Positions 1 to 7,887 are shown, counted from the first letter of the stretch. The stretch: DNA of 22,022 nucleotides from JAWPNA01 sp045402695 (GCA_045402695.1 JAWPNA010000284.1:1-22022); one strand, 5' to 3'. Translations and numbers: made by a program. The notes: generated by a model from the sequence alone, not told the origin.

Positions 1-1250
1 TCCGGCTCGGCAGTTTGGAGAGTTCTGTTGATGTCATCGTGGGTGGGCCCCCGTGTCAAGCATTTGCAAGAGTTGGCCGCGCCAAGCTTCGGGAGATCGC
101 AAGACACCCCAGGGCCTTTCTCAACGATCCGCGAAGTAACCTCTACCTAAGATACCTACACTACGTCAAGCAATTCCGACCCCTGGCGATCTTGATCGAG
201 AACGTGCCTGATGTCCTCAACTTCGGCGGACACAATATCGCCGAGGAAATCTGTGAAGTGCTTGGGGATATGGGTTACTCGGCGAGTTACACACTCCTCA
301 ACGCCGCTTACTACGGCGCACCGCAGATGAGAGAGCGCATGTTCCTGATCGCCTATGCCGACGAGCTTAGCAGCAAAGTGCGGTTCCCTGCGCCAACGCA
401 CTGGGTTGAACTTCCAAGGGGCTATGAGGGGACCAGGAACGTCGCCCTACGCACTGTAGAACCGTCGCTCTTCCAGGAGAAAAGCTCCTATGTGCCAGCG
501 CCGAAGGCATCCCCCTCCCTGTCCGTTGCTGTGACTGCGAAGGAGGCCATTGGCGACCTTCCTGCGATTACAGTACACCTCGAGGGAAAACTGAAACGGG
601 GTGCACGGAGGTTCACGGAATTCGCAGCGTATCCTCCTGCAGCGAGGCTTACTCGGTATCAAGAGCTCATGAGGTCGTGGCCGGGCTTTGAGGGCTCCGG
701 TGGTGTCAAAGATCACGTCATCCGTTGCCTGCCGAGGGATTACCAGATTTTTAGAAGGATGAACCCGGGCGATCAGTATCCCGAGGCATACCAACATGCT
801 CAGGAGATCCTCCGGCAGCGTCTGATGCGCCTAGCCAGGGCCGGCACTTTCATCGTGAAGGGAAGCGCAGAGTATCGACGTATCGCGAAAGGCATCTTAC
901 CGCCCTACGACCCGGGGAAATTCCCGAACAAGTGGAGGAAAATGGAGGCAGATCGACCCGCTAGAACACTCATGGCGCACCTGGGGAAGGACGGGTATTC
1001 ACACATTCACTACGACAGCGAGCAAGCCCGAACGATTTCCGTACGGGAGGCCGCGCGGCTTCAGTCATTCCCGGACGGTTTCGAATTCCAGGGTACGATG
1101 AATCCAGCATTCCGCCAGATCGGTAATGCAGTGCCCCCGCTCCTAGCAGCCGCGATTGCGAGGTCCATACTCCAAGGCTTGAGAGGCGAACAGGACAATG
1201 AGCAAACTGTCGATCAAGCGACTGACGTCTTCAGATCTTACATTCTTTGA
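1..1250 (+). CDS. DNA (cytosine-5-)-methyltransferase, 5' end outside window
   Basis: Modification enzyme of a type II restriction-modification system; transfers a methyl group from S-adenosylmethionine to C5 of cytosine. Numbering from the TTG at position 15: GPPCQ (residues 11-15, catalytic Cys14, motif IV), IENVPD (61-66, motif VI), QMRER (104-108, motif VIII), a long variable stretch of about 230 residues holding the target-recognition domain, and FRQIGNAVPP (366-375, motif X). Motif I, the SAM-binding FxGxG loop, is absent because the frame stays open to the window edge; the TTG at 15 is not the true start. The last 53 nt overlap the downstream nuclease gene in another frame, so the two are surely co-transcribed. 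Family assignment is firm; target sequence is unknown, though the linked vsr gene suggests methylation in a context prone to T:G mismatches. Confidence 0.95.
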   Translation, partial: RLGSLESSVDVIVGGPPCQAFARVGRAKLREIARHPRAFLNDPRSNLYLRYLHYVKQFRPLAILIENVPDVLNFGGHNIAEEICEVLGDMGYSASYTLLNAAYYGAPQMRERMFLIAYADELSSKVRFPAPTHWVELPRGYEGTRNVALRTVEPSLFQEKSSYVPAPKASPSLSVAVTAKEAIGDLPAITVHLEGKLKRGARRFTEFAAYPPAARLTRYQELMRSWPGFEGSGGVKDHVIRCLPRDYQIFRRMNPGDQYPEAYQHAQEILRQRLMRLARAGTFIVKGSAEYRRIAKGILPPYDPGKFPNKWRKMEADRPARTLMAHLGKDGYSHIHYDSEQARTISVREAARLQSFPDGFEFQGTMNPAFRQIGNAVPPLLAAAIARSILQGLRGEQDNEQTVDQATDVFRSYIL

Positions 1251-2325
1251 GTGGCACTTCCGGCACAGCAAAGCCGGGAACCAGAAGGCTATTAACCTGA
1301 ATGCTGATGTGTTCATTCATGAGCTCTTTCCGAGTCTGCCCCAAGTCGCACTGGGCCAGGGCGGGCGAATCCCGGTCGATCTCTACATCTATGGCCCCGG
1401 GCTGGAAAAGGAACTGAACCTCCAGCGCAAGATTCTGAAAAGCACTGACTCCTACAAGAATTGGCGTCTCGACGGTGAATTCATACACAACCCACCGGAC
1501 GGTCCAGACCGCTTTAATGCTCTCGCTCCGGACGACATAGTCATTCTGGAGTTCTCAGGAGATGTAGTGCCGAATGCCGCACGCGCCTTCTTTCTGGCGT
1601 CCACCATCGAGTCAGATCGCTCTCTCCACAGCCTCCTGAATCGGCGTCTCGGAGACCGCAGCATGCGCGGGATCGATCACCATGAGCTAGAGGAGTTGAT
1701 CCTCCGAGCTGCACCTCAGGAAGAGCATCCCACACGAGAACTGCTGCTCGAGGCAGATCTCGAGGATGCAGCACTCGGTGGGGCTCACGGTATCGAACGC
1801 CTCAGTGCTCGCCGCTCCGGAAGGCAGCTTTCTAAACTGGCTGTGATCGAAGCCCGGAAGCGGGCTGACGAGGTAGGAGAGCGAGGCGAGGAGTTCATCA
1901 ACGCATATTTCGAGACCCTCAAAACCGAGGGCAGAATAAAGGACTTCCAATGGGTCTCGGCAGACAACGCCATTTCTCCTTACGATTTCTGGATGAGTCA
2001 GGATGTCGCTTCACGACTCCTGCTTGATGTCAAGGCTACATGTGGCGAGTTCGAGAGGCTGATTCATGTATCTCAGGCGGAGCTGAGAACGATGCGTGAC
2101 TCCCACGAGAGGTACGATATCTACAGGGTCTACTCCCTTGCCGATACCTCCGCCAAGGTACGAGTGGCGGAGAACGTCAGAGAGTTCGCGAAATCCATCT
2201 TGAAAGTCCTTGAGAGACTGCCGGCTGGGGTTCTCGCGGACGGTGTTTCGATTGATCCAGCCAGTCTTAGATTCGGAGCTGAAGTCACGATCCGGCTGGG
2301 TAGCGAAGCAGGGCCGAGCCGATAG
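1198..2325 (+). CDS. Restriction endonuclease-like protein (PD-(D/E)xK fold, DUF3883-like C-terminus)
   Basis: Probably the cognate restriction enzyme of the methyltransferase it overlaps. The 375-residue protein has a C-terminal half resembling DUF3883/restriction-like nucleases: GERGEEF (227-233) starts the first helix and supplies a possible acidic residue, PYDF (261-264) supplies Asp263, and LLLDVKAT (274-281) supplies the Asp277-x-Lys279 pair, followed by HVSQAEL (290-296) and the strand YDIYRVY (306-312). This order of E...D...DxK...S/TxxE is that of DUF3883 and Mrr-like nucleases (family knowledge). The first 200 residues match nothing I recognise and may bind DNA or dimerise. The ATG lies inside the methyltransferase gene with only a weak AGGA upstream, so translation is probably coupled. 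An alternative role is a nuclease of another defence type; the MTase-nuclease-vsr order favours type II R-M. Confidence 0.78.
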   Translation: MSKLSIKRLTSSDLTFFEWHFRHSKAGNQKAINLNADVFIHELFPSLPQVALGQGGRIPVDLYIYGPGLEKELNLQRKILKSTDSYKNWRLDGEFIHNPPDGPDRFNALAPDDIVILEFSGDVVPNAARAFFLASTIESDRSLHSLLNRRLGDRSMRGIDHHELEELILRAAPQEEHPTRELLLEADLEDAALGGAHGIERLSARRSGRQLSKLAVIEARKRADEVGERGEEFINAYFETLKTEGRIKDFQWVSADNAISPYDFWMSQDVASRLLLDVKATCGEFERLIHVSQAELRTMRDSHERYDIYRVYSLADTSAKVRVAENVREFAKSILKVLERLPAGVLADGVSIDPASLRFGAEVTIRLGSEAGPSR

Positions 2326-2352
2326 TCAAACCTCGCTGCGTGTGCGTGAAAC

Positions 2353-2961
2353 ATGACTGATGTTCTGACGCGGGAACAGCGCAGTCACTGCATGTCCAGG
2401 ATTAGAAGTAAGAATACTGAGCCCGAGCTTGCAGTAAGACGGGCCCTGTGGTTGGCGGGGTATCACTTTCGACTTCACCGAGCGGATCTCCCGGGCAAGC
2501 CGGATATCGTATTCCCGGCCTTCAAACTGGTGCTTTTCGTTGACGGTTGCTTCTTTCATGGGTGCCCCAAGCACTCTGTCAGGCCCAGAACAAACACTTC
2601 TTTCTGGCGGAACAAAGTGGAGGGAAACGTCCGCAGAGACCGCCTTGTGGGTCAGAGTCTACGAGCCGCGGGCTGGCGCGTTCTCAGAGTCTGGGAGCAC
2701 CAGGTTCGGCAGGACATTCGAAGAGTCGTGCAGCGGGTTAGCATGCGCGTTAATCGCTCAATAGTGGAGCCTCAAGTGCCGAAGACCTTGGTCAGCGGAC
2801 CAAAGTCAACCAATCTACCCGGAATCCTCGCTTCCAGCTCCCTAGAACGATCCGCATTGATGACTGAACGTGTAGGGGAAGTGGTCTCCGAAGCTACTCA
2901 GTGCCCATATGCTACGAACAAACCGGTCGCGACTCGTAGATCTCCGAGGAGGAAGCGTTGA
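2353..2961 (+). CDS. vsr: Very short patch repair (Vsr) mismatch endonuclease
   Basis: Nicks 5' of the T in T:G mismatches created when 5-methylcytosine deaminates, protecting the genome from the mutagenic side effect of the linked methyltransferase. Visible motifs: MSRIRSKNTEPE (14-25), the N-terminal hallmark; LPGKPDIVFP (46-55) with the catalytic Asp at 51; FVDGCFFHGCPKH (62-74), the metal/zinc and wedge region; FWRNK (84-88) and GWRVLRVWEH (107-116). The core ends near residue 135, the usual length of the family. A further 65 residues or so, Ser- and Arg-rich and ending in SPRRKR, have no match that I know and may be an extension created by loss of an earlier stop. It starts 27 nt after the nuclease gene, so it belongs to the same operon. 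Confidence 0.93.
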   Translation: MTDVLTREQRSHCMSRIRSKNTEPELAVRRALWLAGYHFRLHRADLPGKPDIVFPAFKLVLFVDGCFFHGCPKHSVRPRTNTSFWRNKVEGNVRRDRLVGQSLRAAGWRVLRVWEHQVRQDIRRVVQRVSMRVNRSIVEPQVPKTLVSGPKSTNLPGILASSSLERSALMTERVGEVVSEATQCPYATNKPVATRRSPRRKR

Positions 2962-2971
2962 GGGCGGAGGA

Positions 2972-3000
2972 GTCTGAGCCTCCCTTTCGGCAGCTCAGAC
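2972..3000 (+). terminator. Candidate terminator hairpin after vsr
   Basis: Perfect 8-bp inverted repeat GTCTGAGC (2972-2979) / GCTCAGAC (2993-3000) with a 13-nt loop, starting 10 nt after the vsr stop. There is no T-run after it, so an intrinsic terminator is only possible. The rest of 3001-3176 shows no gene or clear signal; it is where base composition changes from the R-M cassette to the GC-rich chromosome. Confidence 0.4.
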
Positions 3001-3176
3001 CAAGACATAGATCGGAACTCCTCGCCGTGAAAGTCGAATTTGCAGTCCATCAGCGGCGTTAAGTGATCGAGTACCTGAACCACAAGGCGCGCCCTTCAAT
3101 TCCCACGATGGAGGCACTCCACCGAGGTTCAGGGGGTTGCTTCCCCGTGGCATTCTGTTCCCGTCGACACCGCCGC

Positions 3177-4010
3177 TCACCCGCCGGACCCGACCTGCGA
3201 CCAGGCGTAGAACAGCCCGAACCCGAGACTGACCGCGCCGGCCGCGATCTGCAGCGCGCGGCCCAGCATCGGCCGCGAGGCGGTGGCTGAAAACGGCAAG
3301 CTGATGACCATGCTCATCAGGGCCATTCCACCAATCGACCCCGTGCCGAAGACGAGCAGATATGTGAGGCCGAGGGGAACCGAGCGGATCTGGGCCAGCA
3401 CCAGCAAGGTCAGAGCCGCCGAGCCCGCCAGCCCGTGCATCATCCCGACCAGCAGCGGTTTGTACCCGACGTGCCTGAGCGCGTGGTGCGCGTGCAGCTC
3501 GGCAGCGGCATCGCGGCCGGGCAGGTGCCCTTTCTCCGCATCGTGGAAGTGGAGATGGGCATGGCTGTGAGAGTCGTGCGCGTGCCGGTGAACGTGGATG
3601 CCGGGACAGATCCGCAGCGCCCTCGTGAGCGCGGCTCCCCCCAGCGCGATGATCATGAGGGCGACGCAGAACTCGAGCCCCCGCGCGATCGGCCCGGGGA
3701 TGGTGAGACGCAGCCCGACGACGAGGACCCCCGCGAGGAGGATGGCCAGGGTGTGCCCGGTCCCCCAGAGCCCGCCGGTCCGGAGCGCGCGGGACAGCCC
3801 GTCCTGCTCGCTCACGATGGCGCCGACCGCCGCGATGTGGTCCGCCTCGGTGGCGTGCTTGATGCCGAACAGCAGGCCCATTCCCAGGATCCCCAGCACC
3901 GGCCCCGCGGGAGACAAGGAGATCGAGAGGGCCGCCGAGGGAGGCGCGAGCGCAGGCGATGCAAGGGCGAGAAATGCGAGTGACGCGAGAAGCCACAATC
4001 CCGTGCGCAT
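3177..4010 (-). CDS. NicO/UreH-family nickel-cobalt transporter with His-rich loop
   Basis: Polytopic inner-membrane metal transporter of the nickel/cobalt (NiCoT/NicO, UreH/RcnA-like) superfamily. After an N-terminal hydrophobic segment (residues 6-24) comes GLLFGIKHATEADHIAAV (46-63 counted from the first of two adjacent Met codons), carrying the HxxxxDH nickel signature (His53, Asp58, His59), then LWGTGHTL (82-89), a cytosolic or periplasmic loop packed with histidines (about 140-158, HVHRHAHDSHSHAHLHFH), and the second signature GMMHGLAGSAALTLLVL (190-206). GGGAGG lies 6 nt before the second Met, so I start there; the ATG at 4013 is the alternative. It follows the FmdB-like gene by 67 nt on the same strand and is probably co-transcribed. 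Direction of transport (uptake or efflux) cannot be told from sequence; no nickel enzyme gene is in view. Confidence 0.85.
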   Translation of the reverse strand: MRTGLWLLASLAFLALASPALAPPSAALSISLSPAGPVLGILGMGLLFGIKHATEADHIAAVGAIVSEQDGLSRALRTGGLWGTGHTLAILLAGVLVVGLRLTIPGPIARGLEFCVALMIIALGGAALTRALRICPGIHVHRHAHDSHSHAHLHFHDAEKGHLPGRDAAAELHAHHALRHVGYKPLLVGMMHGLAGSAALTLLVLAQIRSVPLGLTYLLVFGTGSIGGMALMSMVISLPFSATASRPMLGRALQIAAGAVSLGFGLFYAWSQVGSGG

Positions 4011-4077
4011 CATCGGCCTCCCAGCCTCTTCAGTACCTCGCGGGCGGAAACGAATGAGATGAATGCAGGGGGGCCGA

Positions 4078-4305
4078 TCAGTTCATGGAGCAGGCGCCCG
4101 GGCCGCGCGGGTCGCCGCACGATCCGCAGCTTCCGGATGGCTCGCGCGACGCACTCCTGACCGGCTTCGCCCCGACGGCGAACGCGGACAGACGCTTGTC
4201 GAGGTCGCGACTCTGGCAGGCGGGACATTCCGGGATGGCGCCTCCCATGACGAGCTGCTCGAACTCCCGCGAACATCTCTTGCAGGCATACTCGAAGATC
4301 GGCAT
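4078..4305 (-). CDS. FmdB-family zinc-ribbon regulatory protein
   Basis: Small protein of 75 residues starting MPIFEYACKRC, the signature of the FmdB putative regulatory family, with a zinc ribbon formed by CKRC (8-11) and CPAC (27-30). After the conserved ribbon comes a short tail with three more cysteines (60, 63, 72) and a GPGACSMN end, common in the family. The start is the ATG at 4305; a much longer open frame continues upstream but lies antisense to the glycosyltransferase gene. It is divergent from that gene (78-nt gap) and precedes the nickel transporter gene. Members are named after a protein linked to formamidase regulation, but the molecular role is generally unknown. Confidence 0.88.
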   Translation of the reverse strand: MPIFEYACKRCSREFEQLVMGGAIPECPACQSRDLDKRLSAFAVGAKPVRSASREPSGSCGSCGDPRGPGACSMN

Positions 4306-4383
4306 GATGGCATCTCCCTCACACGATGGATCAGTCGCGTCCGGTTCCAGGAAGGATACGCCGACCAGGGAGGAATGCCAAGC

Positions 4384-5991
4384 ATGAGATCCAGCCATGA
4401 GGCCCTTGGTCGACCTTCCTCTCGAACGGAGATGACGCACGCCCGGCTCTGGATTCTGCTTTGCCTGGCAACCCTGATGGCTGGATGCCTGCTGCACTTC
4501 GCTCGAGGCTACAGTCGCTGGGACCAACATGGCCACGCGTGGGGCTGCGACGACGCCTTCATCTCGTACCGATACGCGAGAAACTTCGCGCAGGGCCAGG
4601 GCCTCGTGTTCAACGAGGGAGAGAGGGTGGAAGGATACTCCAACTTCCTTTACATCCTTCTTCTGACCCCTTCGTTCATGGTGACGGATGGCCTGGGGGT
4701 CTACTACGTCGCGTTCGCCCTCAACCTGGTCCTCATCACCATCTCGTTCCTGTTGTTCGTCGCGCAGGTGGGGCGGCGCCTCGGGCCGGAAAGCGCGAGA
4801 GCGGCGGCCGCCCTGTTCGCCCTGTGTCCCGTGACCTGGGTCTGGGTCGCCTCCGGTCTGGAAACCATCCTCGTGCTGCTCTTGCAGCTTGTGGCGTGGA
4901 TCGCCCTTGATCGGATCGAGGAAGGAGCGGGCATGGGGATGCTCTGCCTGCTTTCGGCTTCGCTCGCCCTGTCGTTCTTCGCGCGGCCGGAGGGCGTCAT
5001 GGTGACGGTCGTCGTGGTTGTTCACTCGCTCATGCGCCGGCGATGGCGTCTGGCCGCTTGGTGTGTCCTTGGAGTCGGCCTTGCGGCGGCCCCGTACCTG
5101 TACTGGAAGTACAGCTACTATGGCTATCTGCTGCCAAACACCTACTACGCCAAAGTCTCCGGGCCTCTGACCGCCCGCATGCTCAACGCGGCGACGCAGC
5201 TTCGAGACATCGTCCTTCGCCAAGGTCTGCTGCCACACCTGCTCGCGCTCGCGTTCGCCCTGATCGTGCTCTTCCGGCGGCCCGGCTCGAATTTCTGGAC
5301 CAGCGTCAGGCAGATTCCGTTCGAAGCCGGCATGGCCGTCTGTCTTCTGGGGTTCTGGACGTATGTGGGAGGAGATCACCTCGGCGAAAGGTTCCTGCTT
5401 CTCCTGTACCCCCTGGGGTGCGCTGTGTGGCTCACCGTCGTCTTTCCTCGAACATCTCGCGGCGTACAACTGCTTCTGGTCGCCCTGCTGTGTGCCCTTC
5501 AGATGGCGCCGTTGGCCACCGACGCCAGGTTCGACTACGGCCGTGAAAAATACGACCTGTGGGTGACCCTTGGAGACTACCTCAAGGAGCATGGTCAAGG
5601 CCGAACATTGGCCATCGATGGCGCGGGCAAGGTCCCCTTCCTGTCAGGGCTGAAGACGATTGACATGCTCGGGCTCAACGACGTGTACCTGGCGCACCGG
5701 GAGGCCAGCTTCTTCAACCCGGGTCACAACAGGCATGATGCCGACTACGTCCTGTCCAGGAAGCCCGACCTTATCGCGGCATGGGTGAGAACCGGTGATC
5801 TCGACCTTGCCTGGGGACTCGATCGGGAGAAATACCAGAAGGCGGGCTACGACCTGAAGTACTTGGTGAGCGTGGAGAAGGACCTCGAGCCGGTGAACAT
5901 CGTTGATGTGAGCTCGACGACCACCGAATCGATCAGCGACTTGCTCGACAGAGGGTTCTACTATGCCGTGCTGGAGAAGGACTCGAGGTGA
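4384..5991 (+). CDS. GT-C type polytopic membrane glycosyltransferase (ArnT/AftB-like)
   Basis: Integral membrane protein of 535 residues expected to move a sugar from a polyprenyl-phosphate donor to an extracytoplasmic acceptor. Residues 21-40 are the first membrane segment; the following loop carries the family hallmark CDDAFISYRYARNF (55-68, with the Asp-Asp pair typical of GT-C catalytic loops) and GLVFNEGERVEGYSNFL (73-89). Eight or so further hydrophobic segments follow up to about residue 375, then a soluble C-terminal domain containing TIDMLGLNDVYLAH and a HNRHDADYVLSRKPD stretch, as in uncharacterised members of the family. Start choice: GGGAGGA lies 9 nt before the ATG at 4384; the open frame reaches 4063 but that part is antisense to the FmdB gene. 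An in-frame ATG at 4432 is also possible. Acceptor and sugar are unknown. Confidence 0.8.
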   Translation: MRSSHEALGRPSSRTEMTHARLWILLCLATLMAGCLLHFARGYSRWDQHGHAWGCDDAFISYRYARNFAQGQGLVFNEGERVEGYSNFLYILLLTPSFMVTDGLGVYYVAFALNLVLITISFLLFVAQVGRRLGPESARAAAALFALCPVTWVWVASGLETILVLLLQLVAWIALDRIEEGAGMGMLCLLSASLALSFFARPEGVMVTVVVVVHSLMRRRWRLAAWCVLGVGLAAAPYLYWKYSYYGYLLPNTYYAKVSGPLTARMLNAATQLRDIVLRQGLLPHLLALAFALIVLFRRPGSNFWTSVRQIPFEAGMAVCLLGFWTYVGGDHLGERFLLLLYPLGCAVWLTVVFPRTSRGVQLLLVALLCALQMAPLATDARFDYGREKYDLWVTLGDYLKEHGQGRTLAIDGAGKVPFLSGLKTIDMLGLNDVYLAHREASFFNPGHNRHDADYVLSRKPDLIAAWVRTGDLDLAWGLDREKYQKAGYDLKYLVSVEKDLEPVNIVDVSSTTTESISDLLDRGFYYAVLEKDSR

Positions 5992-5995
5992 CCCG

Positions 5996-6023
5996 ACCCG
6001 GGCCGCAGTCCTGCGGCCCGGGT
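5996..6023. terminator. Strong hairpin between convergent genes (bidirectional terminator candidate)
   Basis: ACCCGGGCCGCAG (5996-6008) and its exact complement CTGCGGCCCGGGT (6011-6023) give a 13-bp stem with a 2-nt gap (a 4-nt loop in practice). It begins 5 nt after the glycosyltransferase stop and lies 23 nt from the stop of the convergent protease gene. T-runs are lacking on both sides, so it may pause transcription or act as a Rho-supported terminator. Confidence 0.6.
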
Positions 6024-6045
6024 AGAGTCGTTGATTGGTCTAATG

Positions 6046-7563
6046 TTACGGATTCAGGATCGGCTGCACGGAGGCATAGTAGAACGCGAACGCTCCATCC
6101 ACGGTCGCGTTGTCTTCGCCGGGCCCGCCGGAGCACACCTGGCTCGGATTGAATCCGCAGGTGCCGCTGAGCTGGCCCACGATCTGCGACGAGCCGTTCA
6201 CGACGGACGAGCCGCTGCTGCCTCCGTCGATCGCGCCGGTGATGTCGCGGCTGTAGATCCGCTCGCCGCGAGGCCAACCGCTACACGTTGGCGCGCTGGT
6301 GTCCACGTCGTGCTGTGAGTAGACCTGCGGCCCGAAGCCCGGGTTGCTGATCCGCCACAGGTCCGTGCCGTTGGTGTTGGCCACGGGCGTGCTGTTCCAA
6401 CCCAGGAAGACCGACCCAGACGGCGGGTTCGCGTTGAGATGGAGCAGCGTGAAGTCCCCCTTCCGGCCGGTCTTCGACACGGTGGAGCCACTCGTCTGGT
6501 AGGGCCAGCCGCTGTTGCTGGGACAGCTCGATGCATTGCAGGACGACGTGGCGAACCGCCAGTAGAAGTTGATGTTCTGCGCGTTGTTGTTCTTGCTGAC
6601 GCAATGGTTCGCGGTGAGGAAGAAGTTGTTCTGCGTTGCGTTGTTGTCGCTGATGAGACCTCCGGTGCAGGTGTAGATGAAGGCCCCCTGGATCCATTCC
6701 ATCTTCGCCTCGGCGAGCTTTGCGGGGTCGGCCGGCGTGCCGTTGAAGCAGCTGGCGTCCACGATGCAACTGGCGTTGCCGCAGGGCCAGCCAGGAGGTG
6801 GAGGCGCCGCGGGGTTCTTCTGCGGGGGACGCAGTCCCTCGGCAAAGCTCCTGGTGATGAGCCCGACCTCCTGAACTTTCAACGACGCGCCGCTCAGGGC
6901 ATCTTCGGTGGCAGGTCCGGAGAAATGGAGCTGCAGGATCGCTTCGGGCCCGAAGATGGTCCCGGTCCAGAACTCACCGGTCCCGTTGGGACCGGTGGCG
7001 GCATACGGCCCGTGCGCCTGCCCGTCCGGGCTGTAGAGGTACAGCTCGGCCTTTGCCGGCAGGGAGAGGTCCTCGATGTGCAGCCGGATCGCGCCCGCGC
7101 CCTCGGCGGTCACTACAGCCGCCCACACGAGACCGCCGTCCGCGGTCGGATAAGCGCGGCCGCTCTCGCCTCGGCGAGGCGGCAGACCCGACAATCCGCT
7201 GTCCAGTCCATCCATCTCGATCGCCGGGGTCATCGGCTTGACCAGTCCGATCTTGAGCGGTGTCGCATATCGCGAGCCCTCATCGATCGCCGCGATTTCC
7301 CCAGGTGTGAACATGATCCGGATCGCTGCGTCCCGTGCGGCGACTGGCAGCTCGCCTGAGAGCCATCTGCTCAGCTCGGCCTGCCGCTGCAGGTGCTCGG
7401 CGGCTGTCGGCCCCTCCGTCGCGACCTGCATTGGAGCCTCAGGATACGATCGGCCAGCGGCGGCTGCCGGGGTGGCCCACGAGACGGCGGCCAGCGCAGC
7501 CACGAGAACCAACAGGAGCGAGATCCGCAGAGGCTTCCTCGGAATCACTGAATGGCTGACCAT
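6046..7563 (-). CDS. Secreted trypsin-like serine protease (lysyl endopeptidase-like)
   Basis: Exported endopeptidase of the chymotrypsin fold, closest in layout to Achromobacter protease I/Lys-C-type enzymes. A basic N-terminus and hydrophobic stretch (about 10-31) ending TPAAAAG form a signal peptide. Residues 40-250 form a pro- or accessory domain (beta-rich, like a prepeptidase domain) followed by a Pro-rich linker NPAAPPPPG (250-258). The catalytic domain has many cysteines and the triad His320 (FFLTANHCV), Asp370 (KGDFTLLHL) and Ser450 (DGGSSGSSVV). The start at 7563 is chosen because AGGAG sits 8 nt upstream; two further upstream Met codons lack such a site. Its promoter is annotated at 7859-7887. 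Likely role: extracellular protein degradation. Substrate preference for Lys is inference from the family only. Confidence 0.85.
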   Translation of the reverse strand: MVSHSVIPRKPLRISLLLVLVAALAAVSWATPAAAAGRSYPEAPMQVATEGPTAAEHLQRQAELSRWLSGELPVAARDAAIRIMFTPGEIAAIDEGSRYATPLKIGLVKPMTPAIEMDGLDSGLSGLPPRRGESGRAYPTADGGLVWAAVVTAEGAGAIRLHIEDLSLPAKAELYLYSPDGQAHGPYAATGPNGTGEFWTGTIFGPEAILQLHFSGPATEDALSGASLKVQEVGLITRSFAEGLRPPQKNPAAPPPPGWPCGNASCIVDASCFNGTPADPAKLAEAKMEWIQGAFIYTCTGGLISDNNATQNNFFLTANHCVSKNNNAQNINFYWRFATSSCNASSCPSNSGWPYQTSGSTVSKTGRKGDFTLLHLNANPPSGSVFLGWNSTPVANTNGTDLWRISNPGFGPQVYSQHDVDTSAPTCSGWPRGERIYSRDITGAIDGGSSGSSVVNGSSQIVGQLSGTCGFNPSQVCSGGPGEDNATVDGAFAFYYASVQPILNP

Positions 7564-7728
7564 TCGGCACTCTCCTCTCTTCATGGGGGGGCGTGGACGT
7601 TGCAAGAGACGACGTGCGGACAGACCGCGGGGGTGCCCCCCAGGACCACGCGATCGAGACGCCGCAGTCGTCGCCTACCCGAGACGGAGATTTCGAGGAT
7701 GGTGTTTCAAGAAGGGGATCTGGGAGAA

Positions 7729-7750
7729 CGTGTCGGGAGCGTACGACACG
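7729..7750 (-). other. Hairpin in the protease leader
   Basis: CGTGTCG (7729-7735) and CGACACG (7744-7750) form a perfect 7-bp stem with an 8-nt loop, about 170 nt upstream of the protease start and 110 nt inside the predicted transcript. It could be a regulatory leader structure or chance; no T-run follows. Confidence 0.35.
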
Positions 7751-7858
7751 CGCGCTGGAGACAGGGTCCAATCGAGACAAGCAGGCGGGCGATGCCACCG
7801 AGACGCAGTCAGAGAGCCGGGGATAACAGACAGACAAGAGGCCTCCTCCCACTGAAGA

Positions 7859-7887
7859 CTTATACCGGGTTGACGCGCCGCGGTCAA
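7859..7887 (-). promoter_or_regulatory. Sigma70-type promoter for the protease gene, with a palindrome at -35
   Basis: On the minus strand, TTGACC (-35, 7887-7882) and TATAAG (-10, 7864-7859) are separated by exactly 17 nt, five of six matches to consensus in each box. The -35 element is one arm of an inverted repeat TTGAC-8 nt-GTCAA (7870-7887), which could be an operator. Transcription would start near 7852 and run towards the protease gene. Confidence 0.65.

Noticed and set aside
3540..3600. Dense CAC/CAT-rich stretch that could be taken for a tandem repeat
   Set aside because: It is the coding sequence of the His-rich loop of the NicO transporter, with no exact repeat unit.
4306..5598. 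Upstream extension of the FmdB-like frame to 506 residues (minus strand)
   Set aside because: Antisense to the clear membrane glycosyltransferase gene; family members begin with MP(I/L)YEY-type N-termini, which start here at 4305.
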